52,809 nucleotides of DNA from an uncultured Alphaproteobacteria bacterium (lineage in GTDB: Bacteria > Pseudomonadota > Alphaproteobacteria > Micropepsales > Micropepsaceae), in NCBI GenBank assembly GCA_903857685.1, contig CAIOFO010000009.1:1-52809 (forward strand), in the 5' to 3' direction. Position 1 is the first letter of the stretch. Each line of letters starts with the position of its first letter. The notes below the pieces were generated by a model. It searched no databases. It was not told the origin of the DNA and worked only from the letters and a program-made list of their open reading frames with translations. Positions 19,821 to 28,035 of the stretch are shown in pieces. Position numbers and translations under genes: made by a program.

Positions 19821-19877
19821 TCAGTTGCCCGAGGGCAGGCTGAAGGCGATGTAATCGCCGGAATACTTGCCGCCGCA
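19821..19877 (-). pseudogene. Relic of a PQQ dehydrogenase C-terminus, inverted
   Basis: On the minus strand the final 18 codons before a TGA stop read CGGKYSGDYIAFSLPSGN. The last residues of the two intact paralogues read SGGNYSGDYLAFSLPGGN (copy 2) and SGGNYSGDYLAFALPSGG (copy 1). The match covers about 18 residues including the stop position, then stops abruptly. Nothing further upstream on this strand (19878-20016) resembles the family. This is best explained as the tail of a third, inverted dehydrogenase gene that was almost fully deleted. Chance similarity of this quality in the correct terminal position is unlikely but has not been tested statistically. Confidence 0.65.
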
Positions 19878-19940
19878 AGCGTCATGCTGCAACTGCGATA
19901 ATCGCGGCTTCCGGCCTGGCGCCGCTGTTTCCCGAAAGCC

Positions 19941-19950
19941 CATTATAATG
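19941..19950. promoter_or_regulatory. Palindromic -10 candidate before the cupin gene
   Basis: CATTATAATG is a perfect palindrome containing TATAAT (19944-19949) on both strands, 67 bases before the cupin ATG. No convincing -35 element was found at the usual distance. Confidence 0.35.
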
Positions 19951-20016
19951 CTAGAAATCCGTTCATTGCGTGGCGTTGCGTGACAATAACGGCCACCAAC
20001 AAAGGGGAATGGATTC

Positions 20017-20646
20017 ATGAACAAGATCATCGCAACCACCGCGGCGCTTTGCATGGCGTCCACGGCGGTATTGGCGGCGCCCACCGCCGCCACCATCATC
20101 ACCAACAATGACGTCAACGCCGTGCTCAAAGCCGATCCGATCGACGACCACACCATCCGCGTGATTGATATGGGCCAGGGTTACAACATGTCGATCGCCG
20201 TGGTCAGCCGCGGCCCGACGGGTGGCCCGCCGCGCGCCGCACCGCCGCCGCCCAAGGTTGCGCCGGTGCCTTGCGGACTCAAGGCCGCGCCTGCCGGCGC
20301 CAAGCTTTCGCCGGAAAGCAGCATCGCCCATGACGCCACGGCCGAGACCTATATCGTCATCAAGGGCGCAGGCACGCTGATCACCGGCGGCCAGGTCGTG
20401 AACGGCACGCGCAGCGCGCCGGACAGCAAAGTGACCACCACCCTCAACGGCCCGTCCTGCAGCGGCAAGGTGACGGGCGATTTTGTCGAGACCCCGATGA
20501 AGGTGGGCGACATCGCCGTCATTCCGGCGGGCGTCCCCCACGGCTGGACCAGCATCGCCACGGAAGTGGTCTATCTCAGCGTTCGTCCGGATCCCAAGCA
20601 TGTCCTGCCGCCGGCGGGTTTTGTTTTTCCGGCACTGAAGAAGTAA
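20017..20646 (+). CDS. Secreted cupin-domain protein
   Basis: This 209-residue protein has a signal peptide (cleavage after V-L-A, about residue 20) and one C-terminal cupin barrel. Cupin motif 1 is partly kept (H-D-A-T-A-E-T-Y-I-V-I-K-G, about residues 108-120, with one of the usual two histidines missing). Motif 2 is clear: G-D-I-A-V-I-P-A-G-V-P-H-G-W (about residues 168-181). A Pro-rich linker (P-P-R-A-A-P-P-P-P-K) precedes the barrel. Metal binding through the remaining His and Glu residues is possible. The function is unknown; it could bind a small ligand or modify a sugar in the periplasm. AAAGGGG lies 9 bases before the ATG, and a strong terminator follows. Confidence 0.75.
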   Translation: MNKIIATTAALCMASTAVLAAPTAATIITNNDVNAVLKADPIDDHTIRVIDMGQGYNMSIAVVSRGPTGGPPRAAPPPPKVAPVPCGLKAAPAGAKLSPESSIAHDATAETYIVIKGAGTLITGGQVVNGTRSAPDSKVTTTLNGPSCSGKVTGDFVETPMKVGDIAVIPAGVPHGWTSIATEVVYLSVRPDPKHVLPPAGFVFPALKK

Positions 20647-20668
20647 AAATCGCGATATTGTCGCCACG

Positions 20669-20705
20669 CGGCGCCGGCTGATGCCGGCGCCGTTTGGCGT
20701 TTTTC
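20669..20705 (+). terminator. Strong intrinsic terminator after the cupin gene
   Basis: A perfect 10-bp stem, CGGCGCCGGC/GCCGGCGCCG (20669-20678 and 20683-20692), with loop TGAT is followed by TTTGGCGTTTTT. The ATG at 20681, which would begin a longer version of the next frame, lies in the loop and stem of this hairpin. Confidence 0.85.
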
Positions 20706-20722
20706 GCCGACAAGAGACGGCC

Positions 20723-22621
20723 GTGACAGAGCAAGCCATTTTAAACCAGGCATATTCGCTTCATCAGAAAGGCGGTCTGGCCGAGGCCGAGCGCCTGTAT
20801 CGCCAGGTGTTGGCCACGAAGCCGGAAAATTTTCCCGCCTGGTATCTGCTGGCGGTGGCGCAATTCCAGCAGCAGCGCGGCGCCGAAGCGCTGACCGCGA
20901 TTGACAAGGCCCTGTCGCTCAATCCCGAGGCGGTGGAAGCGCTCAATCTGCGCGGCATCCTGATGCAGAGCGCGGGACGCGCCGACGAGGCGCTGGCTGC
21001 CTTCAGCCGCGCCGTCACCGCCCGGCCGCAGCAAGCGGACCTTTGGTACAATCGCGGCGTGGTGCTGGGCGATCTCGGCCGCCCGGAAGAAGCCATGGCC
21101 AGTTTCGAAAAGGCCGTGAAACTGAAGCCCGACTATGTCGAGGCGTGGAGCAATCACGGCGCCAGGTTGCAGGATATGGGCCGCCTAGACGACGCGTTGA
21201 AAAGCTACGCCAGGGCGCTGGCGATACAGCCGGACTATCTGGATGCGATTTACAATCGCGGCGCGGTGCTGCAGCGCCTCAATCGTTTCGACGAAGCCGT
21301 GGCCAATTTCGACCGGGCCCTGGGCATCAATCCGGGTCTTCCCGGCATCTGGACCAATCGCGGCCTGGCGCTGCAGAGCATGGAGCGCTTTGAAGAGGCG
21401 CTGGCAAGCCACGATCAGGCGCTGGCGATCCGGCCGGATCACGCCGGCAGCTGGAACAATCGCGGCACGGTCCTGCAGGCGATGAAGCGCTTCGATGAGG
21501 CGGCGCTGAGTTACGAAAAGGCCCTGGCGCTGGAGCCGCGCGCCAGCAGGACCCTGTTCAATCTCGGTCTCTCCTTGTGGGACGGCAAGCGGTATGAGGA
21601 AGCGCTGGCGGTTTGCGACAGGGCGCTCGCCATCGAACCGGATTATGCCGAAGGCTGGAACCGGCGCGGCCTGGTTCTGCGCAACCTGAAAAAATTCGAC
21701 GCGGCGCTGGCCAGTTTCAACAAGGCCCTGGCGCTGCAGCCGGACCTTGCCGAGGCGCTTTCCAGCCTAGCCTCGCTCCTGTCCGAGACCGGGCGGCTGG
21801 AAGAGGGCATGGCGATCTATACACGTCATGCCGAGCTTTGCTATGGCGCGGGCGCCCGCGCGGACGGCAAGGACGGGCCCGACCTTCCGCACAAGCGGCA
21901 GCATGACGCCGAGCAGCGCGAATATCTGCTGGCCCGCGGCATAGACGCGGTCTTTCACCTGGATGACGGCGGCCGCCTGCCGGGCCCGGCCATCAATCCT
22001 GGCAATGCCTCCGACATCGCGGCCCAGTGGCAAAAGAACAGGCCGCAAATCGTGGTGGTGGACAATCTTCTGACGCCGGAGGCGCTGGAGAAATTGCAGC
22101 GTTTCTGCTGGGGTTCCACGGTATGGCACAAGGTCTATGAGGAAGGCTATCTGGGCGCGATGCCGGAGGGCGGCTTCTCCTGTCCGCTGCTGGCGCAGAT
22201 CGCCGAAGAACTGCGCGATATTTTCCCCACCATTTTCAAGGAGCATGGGCTGCGCTATTTGTGGGGTTTCAAATATGACAGCAATCTTTCCGGCATCGCC
22301 ATTCATGCCGACTTCGCAGCGGTCAATGTGAATTTCTGGATCACCCCGGACGCGGCCAACCTGGATTCGGCCAGCGGCGGCCTTGAAGTCTGGGATATTG
22401 CCGCGCCGCTGGACTGGGATTTTGACAAATACAACCGCGACCCGGCCGGCAACCGCGCCTTCCTGGAGCGGGCCGGGGCAAAATCGGTGAAAATTCCCTA
22501 CCGCGCCAACCGGGCGGTGATCTTCGATTCCAATCTGTTCCACAAGTCGGACACCATCGCTTTCAAGGAGGGTTATCTCAACCGGCGCATCAACGTCACT
22601 ATGCTTTATGGCGATCGCTGA
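20723..22621 (+). CDS. TPR protein fused to a putative Fe(II)/2-oxoglutarate oxygenase domain
   Basis: This 632-residue two-part protein has about eleven consecutive 34-residue TPR units in residues 5-370, with the W/Y-x-N-R-G and A-x-P patterns. A linker follows, then a C-terminal domain (about 440-632) that looks like a double-stranded beta-helix oxygenase. The iron triad H528-A-D530 sits in I-A-I-H-A-D-F, with distal H607 in N-L-F-H-K-S-D. R621/R622 in N-R-R-I-N-V are placed to bind 2-oxoglutarate. No signal peptide is seen, so it should be cytoplasmic. GTG 20723 is chosen because the upstream ATG lies inside the terminator at 20669. The TPR array probably presents a protein substrate for hydroxylation; that is inference. 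Confidence 0.75.
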   Translation: MTEQAILNQAYSLHQKGGLAEAERLYRQVLATKPENFPAWYLLAVAQFQQQRGAEALTAIDKALSLNPEAVEALNLRGILMQSAGRADEALAAFSRAVTARPQQADLWYNRGVVLGDLGRPEEAMASFEKAVKLKPDYVEAWSNHGARLQDMGRLDDALKSYARALAIQPDYLDAIYNRGAVLQRLNRFDEAVANFDRALGINPGLPGIWTNRGLALQSMERFEEALASHDQALAIRPDHAGSWNNRGTVLQAMKRFDEAALSYEKALALEPRASRTLFNLGLSLWDGKRYEEALAVCDRALAIEPDYAEGWNRRGLVLRNLKKFDAALASFNKALALQPDLAEALSSLASLLSETGRLEEGMAIYTRHAELCYGAGARADGKDGPDLPHKRQHDAEQREYLLARGIDAVFHLDDGGRLPGPAINPGNASDIAAQWQKNRPQIVVVDNLLTPEALEKLQRFCWGSTVWHKVYEEGYLGAMPEGGFSCPLLAQIAEELRDIFPTIFKEHGLRYLWGFKYDSNLSGIAIHADFAAVNVNFWITPDAANLDSASGGLEVWDIAAPLDWDFDKYNRDPAGNRAFLERAGAKSVKIPYRANRAVIFDSNLFHKSDTIAFKEGYLNRRINVTMLYGDR

Positions 22622-22685
22622 CCGGGGCGAATTTGGATACAATGAAATTGCGAATCACGCTTTTCGCCGGAGCGGTCGGGATGAG

Positions 22686-23135
22686 ATGAGGGATGATGGC
22701 GTGACCAGCCTTCCCCCGCGACGTGGCCGCCAGCAAATGGCCGCACTGTGCTGGCGCCGCGCGCCGCAGCTGGAATTATTGCTGGTCACCAGCCTTCGAA
22801 CCAGGAGATGGATTTTGCCCAAGGGCTGGCCCGAGGCGGGGCTGACATTGGCGCAGTCCGCCGCGCACGAAGCGCTGGAGGAAGCCGGCGTCACGGGCCA
22901 GATCGAAGCCGCGCCGGTCGGACATTATCACTACATCAAGGAAAAGGCCGGCCACGCGCTGCCCGTGCGGGTCGAGATATTTTCGCTGAAGGTCACGCGC
23001 CAGCGCCGCACCTGGGCGGAAAAGGGCGCACGAGAAATCATCTGGTTGCCGGCCGAATTGGCGGCGGCGCGGGTCGAAGAACGGAGCCTGCGTCTTCTGC
23101 TGCTGAATTTCCGCAAGGCCCAGCTGGCCGCCTGA
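22686..23135 (+). CDS. Nudix hydrolase
   Basis: This 149-residue Nudix-fold protein probably cleaves a nucleoside-diphosphate-linked or polyphosphate substrate. The Nudix box is G-W-P-E-A-G-L-T-L-A-Q-S-A-A-H-E-A-L-E-E-A-G-V (about residues 47-69). The catalytic E-A-L-E-E core is kept, but the usual Arg before it is His, a variation often seen in bacterial DIPP-like members. P-K-G before the box also fits the diphosphoinositol/diadenosine polyphosphatase group. The frame is open back to 22608, overlapping the previous gene. ATG 22686 is chosen as the first start beyond the overlap; GTG 22701 is an alternative. The substrate is unknown. Confidence 0.78.
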   Translation: MRDDGVTSLPPRRGRQQMAALCWRRAPQLELLLVTSLRTRRWILPKGWPEAGLTLAQSAAHEALEEAGVTGQIEAAPVGHYHYIKEKAGHALPVRVEIFSLKVTRQRRTWAEKGAREIIWLPAELAAARVEERSLRLLLLNFRKAQLAA

Positions 23136-23165
23136 CCGCGCCGCCGCAGGAAATTTCGCCGGCGG

Positions 23166-23181
23166 TTAAATCCTGCTTAAC
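23166..23181 (+). promoter_or_regulatory. CtrA-type box upstream of the FIST gene
   Basis: TTAA (23166-23169), seven bases, then TTAAC (23177-23181) matches the CtrA full-site consensus TTAA-N7-TTAAC exactly. The arms extend to GGTTAA/TTAACC, so it is also a perfect 6-bp inverted repeat. It is 149 bases before the FIST start, in the only promoter-sized gap for the FIST-kinase pair. CtrA is the alphaproteobacterial cell-cycle and motility regulator. Confidence 0.55.
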
Positions 23182-23329
23182 CACGGCTTTGCGCCTTGGC
23201 GCTGCGCGCGGCATGGCTTCGCCCGCAACCGCGACAACGACGCATTAATGCCTTTCGCCTAATCTTGGAGGCAAGGTCGCCAATCTTCCCGGCCCGGTTG
23301 CAGGAAGCGGCGAATGCGGGAGATTTATC

Positions 23330-24454
23330 ATGCACGCCGTTCAATCCCTCTGGACCGCCGCCACGGGCTGGGATGACAGCGCTGTCCATGACGGCGCCAA
23401 CCTGGTGCTGGCGTTCGGCGCCTCCGGCACGCTGCGCCACGGCAATAGCTGGCAGGAGCTTGCCCGCCGCCATCCCGGCGCCATTCTTCTGGGCTGCACC
23501 ACGGGCGGGGAAATTCACGGCTGCGATGTGCTCGACGATACGCTGTCGGCCACCGCCATCCGTTTCGATCACACCAGGATCACGGCGGCCGGGGCCGATG
23601 TCGCGCAAGGCTCGTATGAAGCCGGCCACAGCATCGGCCGCGAGCTGGCCCACCCCGGCCTCAAGGCGCTCTTCGTCCTGTCCGACGGCACAAGGACCAA
23701 CGGCAGCGACCTGGTACGGGGCCTGCGCGATGCGGTCGGTCCGGATGTGGTGCTGTGCGGCGGACTGGCGGGCGACGGTCCCAATTTCGGCACCACCTAT
23801 GTCGGGCTCAATGGGCCGCCGGCGCCGGGACGCGTCGCCGCCATCGGGCTTTGCGGCGACAAGCTTAATGTCGGTCACGGCAGCTCGGGCGGATGGGATG
23901 TGTTCGGGCCGGAGCGGCGCATCACCAAGGCCAGCGCCAATATCCTCTACGAACTGGACGGCAAGCCGGCGCTGGATCTCTACAAGCGCTATCTGGGGCC
24001 CGACGCGGCCCAGTTGCCGGGCAGCGCGTTGTTGTTTCCCTTGCGCATCTATCCTGCCGAAAAGCCGGAGCAGGCGATTGTCCGCACCGTGGTCGGCATC
24101 GACGAAGACGCCCGCACCATGACCTTCGCCGGCGACATGCCGGAAGGCCACTGCGCCCAGCTGATGCGGGGCAATTTCGACCGCCTGATCCAGGGCGCGG
24201 CCAATGCCGCCGAACAGGCGCAAACAAGGCCGCAAGGCGAGCGGGTGGCGATCCTGGTAAGCTGCATCGGCCGCAAGCTGCTGCTGGGCCAGCGCATCCA
24301 CGAGGAAGTGGAGGCGGTGCAGGACGTGCTGGGCAAGGCCACCCATCTCGCCGGCTTCTATTCCTATGGCGAAGTCAGCCCGCACGAAGTGACCGGCTCG
24401 GCCGAACTGCACAACCAGACCATGACCATCACCACATTGAGCGAGGCGGTCTAG
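23330..24454 (+). CDS. FIST domain sensor protein
   Basis: This 374-residue protein consists of FIST N and FIST C domains. The family is proposed to bind small ligands such as amino acids and often sits with signalling domains. Family features include G-C-T-T-G-G-E-I near residue 62, V-L-S-D-G near 115, V-L-C-G-G-L-A-G-D-G-P-N-F near 140 and G-F-Y-S-Y-G-E-V-S near the C-terminus. There is no signal peptide or membrane helix, so sensing is cytoplasmic. GGGAGA precedes the ATG. The histidine kinase starts 5 bases after its stop, making a split FIST-kinase pair. A CtrA-type box lies 149 bases upstream. Confidence 0.88.
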   Translation: MHAVQSLWTAATGWDDSAVHDGANLVLAFGASGTLRHGNSWQELARRHPGAILLGCTTGGEIHGCDVLDDTLSATAIRFDHTRITAAGADVAQGSYEAGHSIGRELAHPGLKALFVLSDGTRTNGSDLVRGLRDAVGPDVVLCGGLAGDGPNFGTTYVGLNGPPAPGRVAAIGLCGDKLNVGHGSSGGWDVFGPERRITKASANILYELDGKPALDLYKRYLGPDAAQLPGSALLFPLRIYPAEKPEQAIVRTVVGIDEDARTMTFAGDMPEGHCAQLMRGNFDRLIQGAANAAEQAQTRPQGERVAILVSCIGRKLLLGQRIHEEVEAVQDVLGKATHLAGFYSYGEVSPHEVTGSAELHNQTMTITTLSEAV

Positions 24455-24459
24455 CGAAG

Positions 24460-25734
24460 GTGAACAAACTCATCGCCCATCAGTTGCGCGGTGCCACAAG
24501 GCCGGACGGCAGCATTGATATCGAGGCTCTGACCGCCCTGATGCAGCGGACCTATGACGAATTTGACCGCGAGCGCCGCCTCACCGACCGCGCCGCCAAG
24601 CTGATGGAAGAAGAGCTGCAGGAGGCCAATGCCCAGGTCAAGCGCCTGGCCGAGCAACGCCTGGCCGATACGATTGAAAGCATGCCCAATCCGGTGGCGA
24701 TCCTCAGCGCCGCGCGCCGCATCCAGAGCGCCAATTCGGCGATGCAGGCCTTGTGCGCCAGCCTGCTGCGGCCGCCGGTGCCGGGCGAAACCTTTGCGGA
24801 ATTTCTGGACGGCCTGGTGCCGGGCACCGATGCCGCCGAGTGCCTGGCCGACATGGTTTCGGGCGAGGCGGCGGAATTGGCGGTCGGCGGGCGCTGGTAT
24901 CTCGCTTCGGCGCACCGCTTCACCGATGGCGGCTATGCCGTGACCTTTTCGGACGTCACCGCCCTGAAGGAACGCGAAACCGTGCTGGCGCTGGCCAAGG
25001 AAGCGGCCGAATCCGCCAACCGCCTTAAATCGCAATTCCTCGCCACCATGAGTCACGAGCTCCGCACGCCGCTCAACGCCATTCTGGGTTTTTCGGAAAT
25101 GATCTGGAGCAATGTGCTGGGCAACACCCCGGACGCCTGGGTGCGCTATGCCGATTACGCCAAGTCCATTCATGCCAGCGGCGATCATTTGCGCCTGTTG
25201 ATCTCCGAAGTGCTGGATCTCTCCAAGATCGATTCCGGCGCCTTCCGGCTGAACCTGGAACCCTGCGATATCACCAGCCTGGTCGCCGATTCCCTGATGC
25301 TGGTGCGGCCCCAGGCGGAACGCGGCGGCGTGAAATTGCTGCCGCTGCGGCTGGAGGGCGACGCCATGGTAGAAGCGGATGGCCGCGCCATCAAGCAGGT
25401 GCTGGTCAATCTTCTGTCCAATGCCGTCAAGTTCACGCCCAAGGGCGGCGAGGTCGAGATCATCAGCCGCCATCTTGGCGATGTCATGGAAATTTGCGTG
25501 CGCGATACCGGCATCGGCATCGCCGACGAGCACAAGAAGACGGTGTTCGAGCCCTTCCACCAGGGCGATGCCAAGGTCGCCCGGCGCTATGAAGGCACCG
25601 GGCTTGGGCTTTCCATCGTGCGCGGCATCGTTGAAATGCATGGCGGCCAGGTCTGGCTGGAAAGCCAGTCCAATGTGGGCACCAAGGTCTTTATCCGGCT
25701 GCCCTTCGGCGCCAAGGCGCGGAACGCGGCCTGA
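24460..25734 (+). CDS. PAS-containing sensor histidine kinase
   Basis: This 424-residue cytoplasmic kinase has a coiled-coil N-terminus (about residues 35-70), a PAS-like domain (about 68-170), a HisKA domain with phospho-acceptor H199 in A-T-M-S-H-E-L-R-T-P-L-N-A, and an HATPase domain. The N box runs N317-L-L-S-N321-A-V-K-F-T-P; the G1 box is D-T-G-I-G-I; the G2 box is G-T-G-L-G-L-S-I-V. The frame is open back to 23893, but that part overlaps the FIST gene in another frame. GTG 24460, 5 bases after the FIST stop, is the sensible start. It lacks its own periplasmic sensor, so the FIST protein probably supplies the input. No response regulator is nearby. Its stop abuts the convergent OGT gene. 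Confidence 0.9.
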   Translation: MNKLIAHQLRGATRPDGSIDIEALTALMQRTYDEFDRERRLTDRAAKLMEEELQEANAQVKRLAEQRLADTIESMPNPVAILSAARRIQSANSAMQALCASLLRPPVPGETFAEFLDGLVPGTDAAECLADMVSGEAAELAVGGRWYLASAHRFTDGGYAVTFSDVTALKERETVLALAKEAAESANRLKSQFLATMSHELRTPLNAILGFSEMIWSNVLGNTPDAWVRYADYAKSIHASGDHLRLLISEVLDLSKIDSGAFRLNLEPCDITSLVADSLMLVRPQAERGGVKLLPLRLEGDAMVEADGRAIKQVLVNLLSNAVKFTPKGGEVEIISRHLGDVMEICVRDTGIGIADEHKKTVFEPFHQGDAKVARRYEGTGLGLSIVRGIVEMHGGQVWLESQSNVGTKVFIRLPFGAKARNAA

Positions 25735-27915
25735 TCAGGGCGCCGTCACCGCGAAACTTTCCGGCACTTCTTTTTCCATCATGACGCGATAGGCTGCCTC
25801 GATGGCGCGGGTGGTCTGCACCGTATCGAACAGCGGCGCGGTCCGCCGCTTGTCCGCCAACTTGACGCGCAGCGCCGCCAGGGATTGCGGTTCTCGCGCC
25901 AGGCGCAGCGCCAGCGCCTCGAAATCCTTTTCATTTTCCGTCACCAGCTCGGGCACCTCCAAAGCCGTGAGCAGGCTGGCCGCCACCCGCCCGGTAAAGC
26001 TCTTGCCGCGGCAGGTAATCAGCGGCAAACCCGCCCACAGCGCATCGCTGGCCGTGGTGTGGGCGCCATAGGGCAGGAGGTCCAGGAACAGGTCGGCCAG
26101 CGCCAGCCGCGCCAGATGCTCGGCGAAGGAAGGAACCGGCGGCGCGAAGACCAGCCTGTCGGGCGCCACGCCGCGGGATTCGGCCTCGCGCCGCAGATTC
26201 GCCACTGCCATGGGGTCGGGCTGGGGCAGCCACAACAGGCTATCGGGCACCTGGTGCAGCAGCCGCATCAAGACCGTGAAATTTTCCGGCGTGTATTTGT
26301 TGACATGGTTGAAGTTGCAGAAAATCAAGCCGCGCTCCGGCAGGCCGGCTTCGGCCCGGCTGGGGATTTTCCCGATCGCGCGCTTATCGTCGTTGACCTG
26401 GAAACTGTGCGGCAGCCGGACGATCTTCTCGCTGTAATGGAGTTCATCCTCCGGCGGGACCACGATGCCGTCGGCGATGAAATAATCCATGAATGCAACG
26501 CCCAGCGTGCCGGGATTGGCCAGGTACATCACCTGCAGCGGCGCCGGCCGGCGGCTGAAAATGCCAGCCCGGTGGTTGCCGGTGTATCCGTTCAGGTCCA
26601 CCAATATGTCGATACCCGCGTCGCGGATTCGCGCCGCCGCTTCGGCGTCCGGCAAGCTGGTGATATCCACGATACGATTCACCGCCGCCTCGAAGCGCGC
26701 GCGCAACGCACTGCCGTCGCTGCCGCCATTGTCGAAGGCGTTGATCTCAAACCGCGTGCGGTCATGCGCTTCGAAAAGGCCGGCCATCAGATAGAGCGTC
26801 GCATGGGTGCGGTACTCGCCGCAGACATAGCCGACGCGGATTTTTCCCGTGCGACGCGTCGTCTGCGCCAGCGCTGGCTGGGCCGGAAACCGAATCCGGG
26901 CATAGGTGGCGACGCAGCGATGAATATCATCCGGCCGGTCCGACAGCGCCAGATAGACCAGGGGCTCGACCACCGCCTGGCCCGCCCGCACACCCGCATC
27001 GAGCAATCCCTTGTGCTGCTCAAAATCCGTCCAGTCGGCCGCCGCCATCTTCAGGCGGATAAGGCTGCCGCGCGCGAACGGAAAGTCTGGTGCGATCGCG
27101 ACCAGTTGCGCGAGGTCGGCGGTGGCCCGCGCCAACCCGTCCGTTTGCTTGGCCAGAAGATTTCCGCGCGCGAACAGCGCCTCGGGAAGGTCGGGCCGGA
27201 TCGCCAGGACCCTGTCGAAATCCGCCAGCGCCTCCTCTGTCCGCCCCATGATGGTAAAGGCGACGGCGCGGTTGTTGAGCGTGGCATAATCATCGGGCGC
27301 GATAGCCAGCGCCCTGGCGAAACTGGCCAGGGCTTCGTCATAGCGGCGCAGTTCGCGCAAGGCATCGCCGCGATTATTGTGGGCCTCGACGCTGTGCGGC
27401 GACAGGACAAGGACGCGGTCGAAACAGGCCAGCGCTTCGGCGGGACGCTTCAGCGCGGCCAGCGCCAGGCCGCGATTATTCCAGGCCGGGACGAGGGCAG
27501 GATTGGCGGCCACCGCCTGATCGTAATCCGCCAGCGCTTCGGGCGCGCGTCCCATCTCCAGAAAGACATCGCCGCGGCTGGAGAAGGCCAATGCCCTGGC
27601 CGAAGGGTTTGGCGCCGCCAGGGTAGCGCGCGCCAGGACCGGCAGGGCCGCTTCGGCCGCACCCAGCGCCGCCAGGGTGGCGCCATAATAGAGCAGGGTG
27701 TCGGGCGCGTCCGGCTGCCGGGCCAGCGCCTGCTCCAGCAGGGTGCGGGCCACGGCGAAATTCTGCTGGTGAAAGCGCAGCAGACCCATCAGGTGCAGCG
27801 CCGAATGCAGTTCCGGCGCGGCCGCCAGCGCCGCGGCATAGAAATTTTCCGCCTCGGCCAGCCGCCCCGCCTGGTGCAGCCTGAGCCCCTGTTCGATGGC
27901 CTGGGCAGGGGTCAT
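25735..27915 (-). CDS. TPR / O-GlcNAc transferase-like (SPINDLY, GT41) protein
   Basis: This 726-residue protein has N-terminal TPR repeats (about residues 1-285) and a GT41 catalytic region (about 355-720). Hallmarks include K-I-R-V-G-Y-V-C-G-E-Y-R-T-H near 357, I-L-V-D-L-N-G-Y-T near 435, P-L-Q-V-M-Y-L-A-N-P-G-T-L-G near 465, F-C-N-F-N-H-V-N-K-Y-T-P near 530, and L-L-P-Y-G-A-H-T-T-A-S-D-A-L-W-A-G-L-P near 610, which is the nucleotide-sugar site. Family members glycosylate Ser/Thr of proteins from UDP-GlcNAc or, in some relatives, other nucleotide sugars. Bacterial targets are mostly unknown, though flagellin and adhesins are examples. It is monocistronic, cytoplasmic and convergent with the FIST-kinase pair. 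Confidence 0.88.
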   Translation of the reverse strand: MTPAQAIEQGLRLHQAGRLAEAENFYAAALAAAPELHSALHLMGLLRFHQQNFAVARTLLEQALARQPDAPDTLLYYGATLAALGAAEAALPVLARATLAAPNPSARALAFSSRGDVFLEMGRAPEALADYDQAVAANPALVPAWNNRGLALAALKRPAEALACFDRVLVLSPHSVEAHNNRGDALRELRRYDEALASFARALAIAPDDYATLNNRAVAFTIMGRTEEALADFDRVLAIRPDLPEALFARGNLLAKQTDGLARATADLAQLVAIAPDFPFARGSLIRLKMAAADWTDFEQHKGLLDAGVRAGQAVVEPLVYLALSDRPDDIHRCVATYARIRFPAQPALAQTTRRTGKIRVGYVCGEYRTHATLYLMAGLFEAHDRTRFEINAFDNGGSDGSALRARFEAAVNRIVDITSLPDAEAAARIRDAGIDILVDLNGYTGNHRAGIFSRRPAPLQVMYLANPGTLGVAFMDYFIADGIVVPPEDELHYSEKIVRLPHSFQVNDDKRAIGKIPSRAEAGLPERGLIFCNFNHVNKYTPENFTVLMRLLHQVPDSLLWLPQPDPMAVANLRREAESRGVAPDRLVFAPPVPSFAEHLARLALADLFLDLLPYGAHTTASDALWAGLPLITCRGKSFTGRVAASLLTALEVPELVTENEKDFEALALRLAREPQSLAALRVKLADKRRTAPLFDTVQTTRAIEAAYRVMMEKEVPESFAVTAP

Positions 27916-28035
27916 GCGGCGGTCCGTCTTTCTGGCGCGTCAATGCCCAGATTAGCATCCTTTTCCCGCGGTAAAACGGCCCGCCGCGCGGGCATGGCTT
28001 GAATGCCGCGCAAGGGCCGGGAAGCTGCCGCCGAC

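Noticed and set aside
20681..20722. Earlier ATG start for the TPR-oxygenase
   Set aside because: The ATG lies in the loop and stem of the strong terminator at 20669-20705.
23893..24459. N-terminal extension of the histidine kinase frame
   Set aside because: It overlaps the FIST gene in another frame and has a composition unlike a protein domain. GTG 24460 gives a sound start just after FIST.
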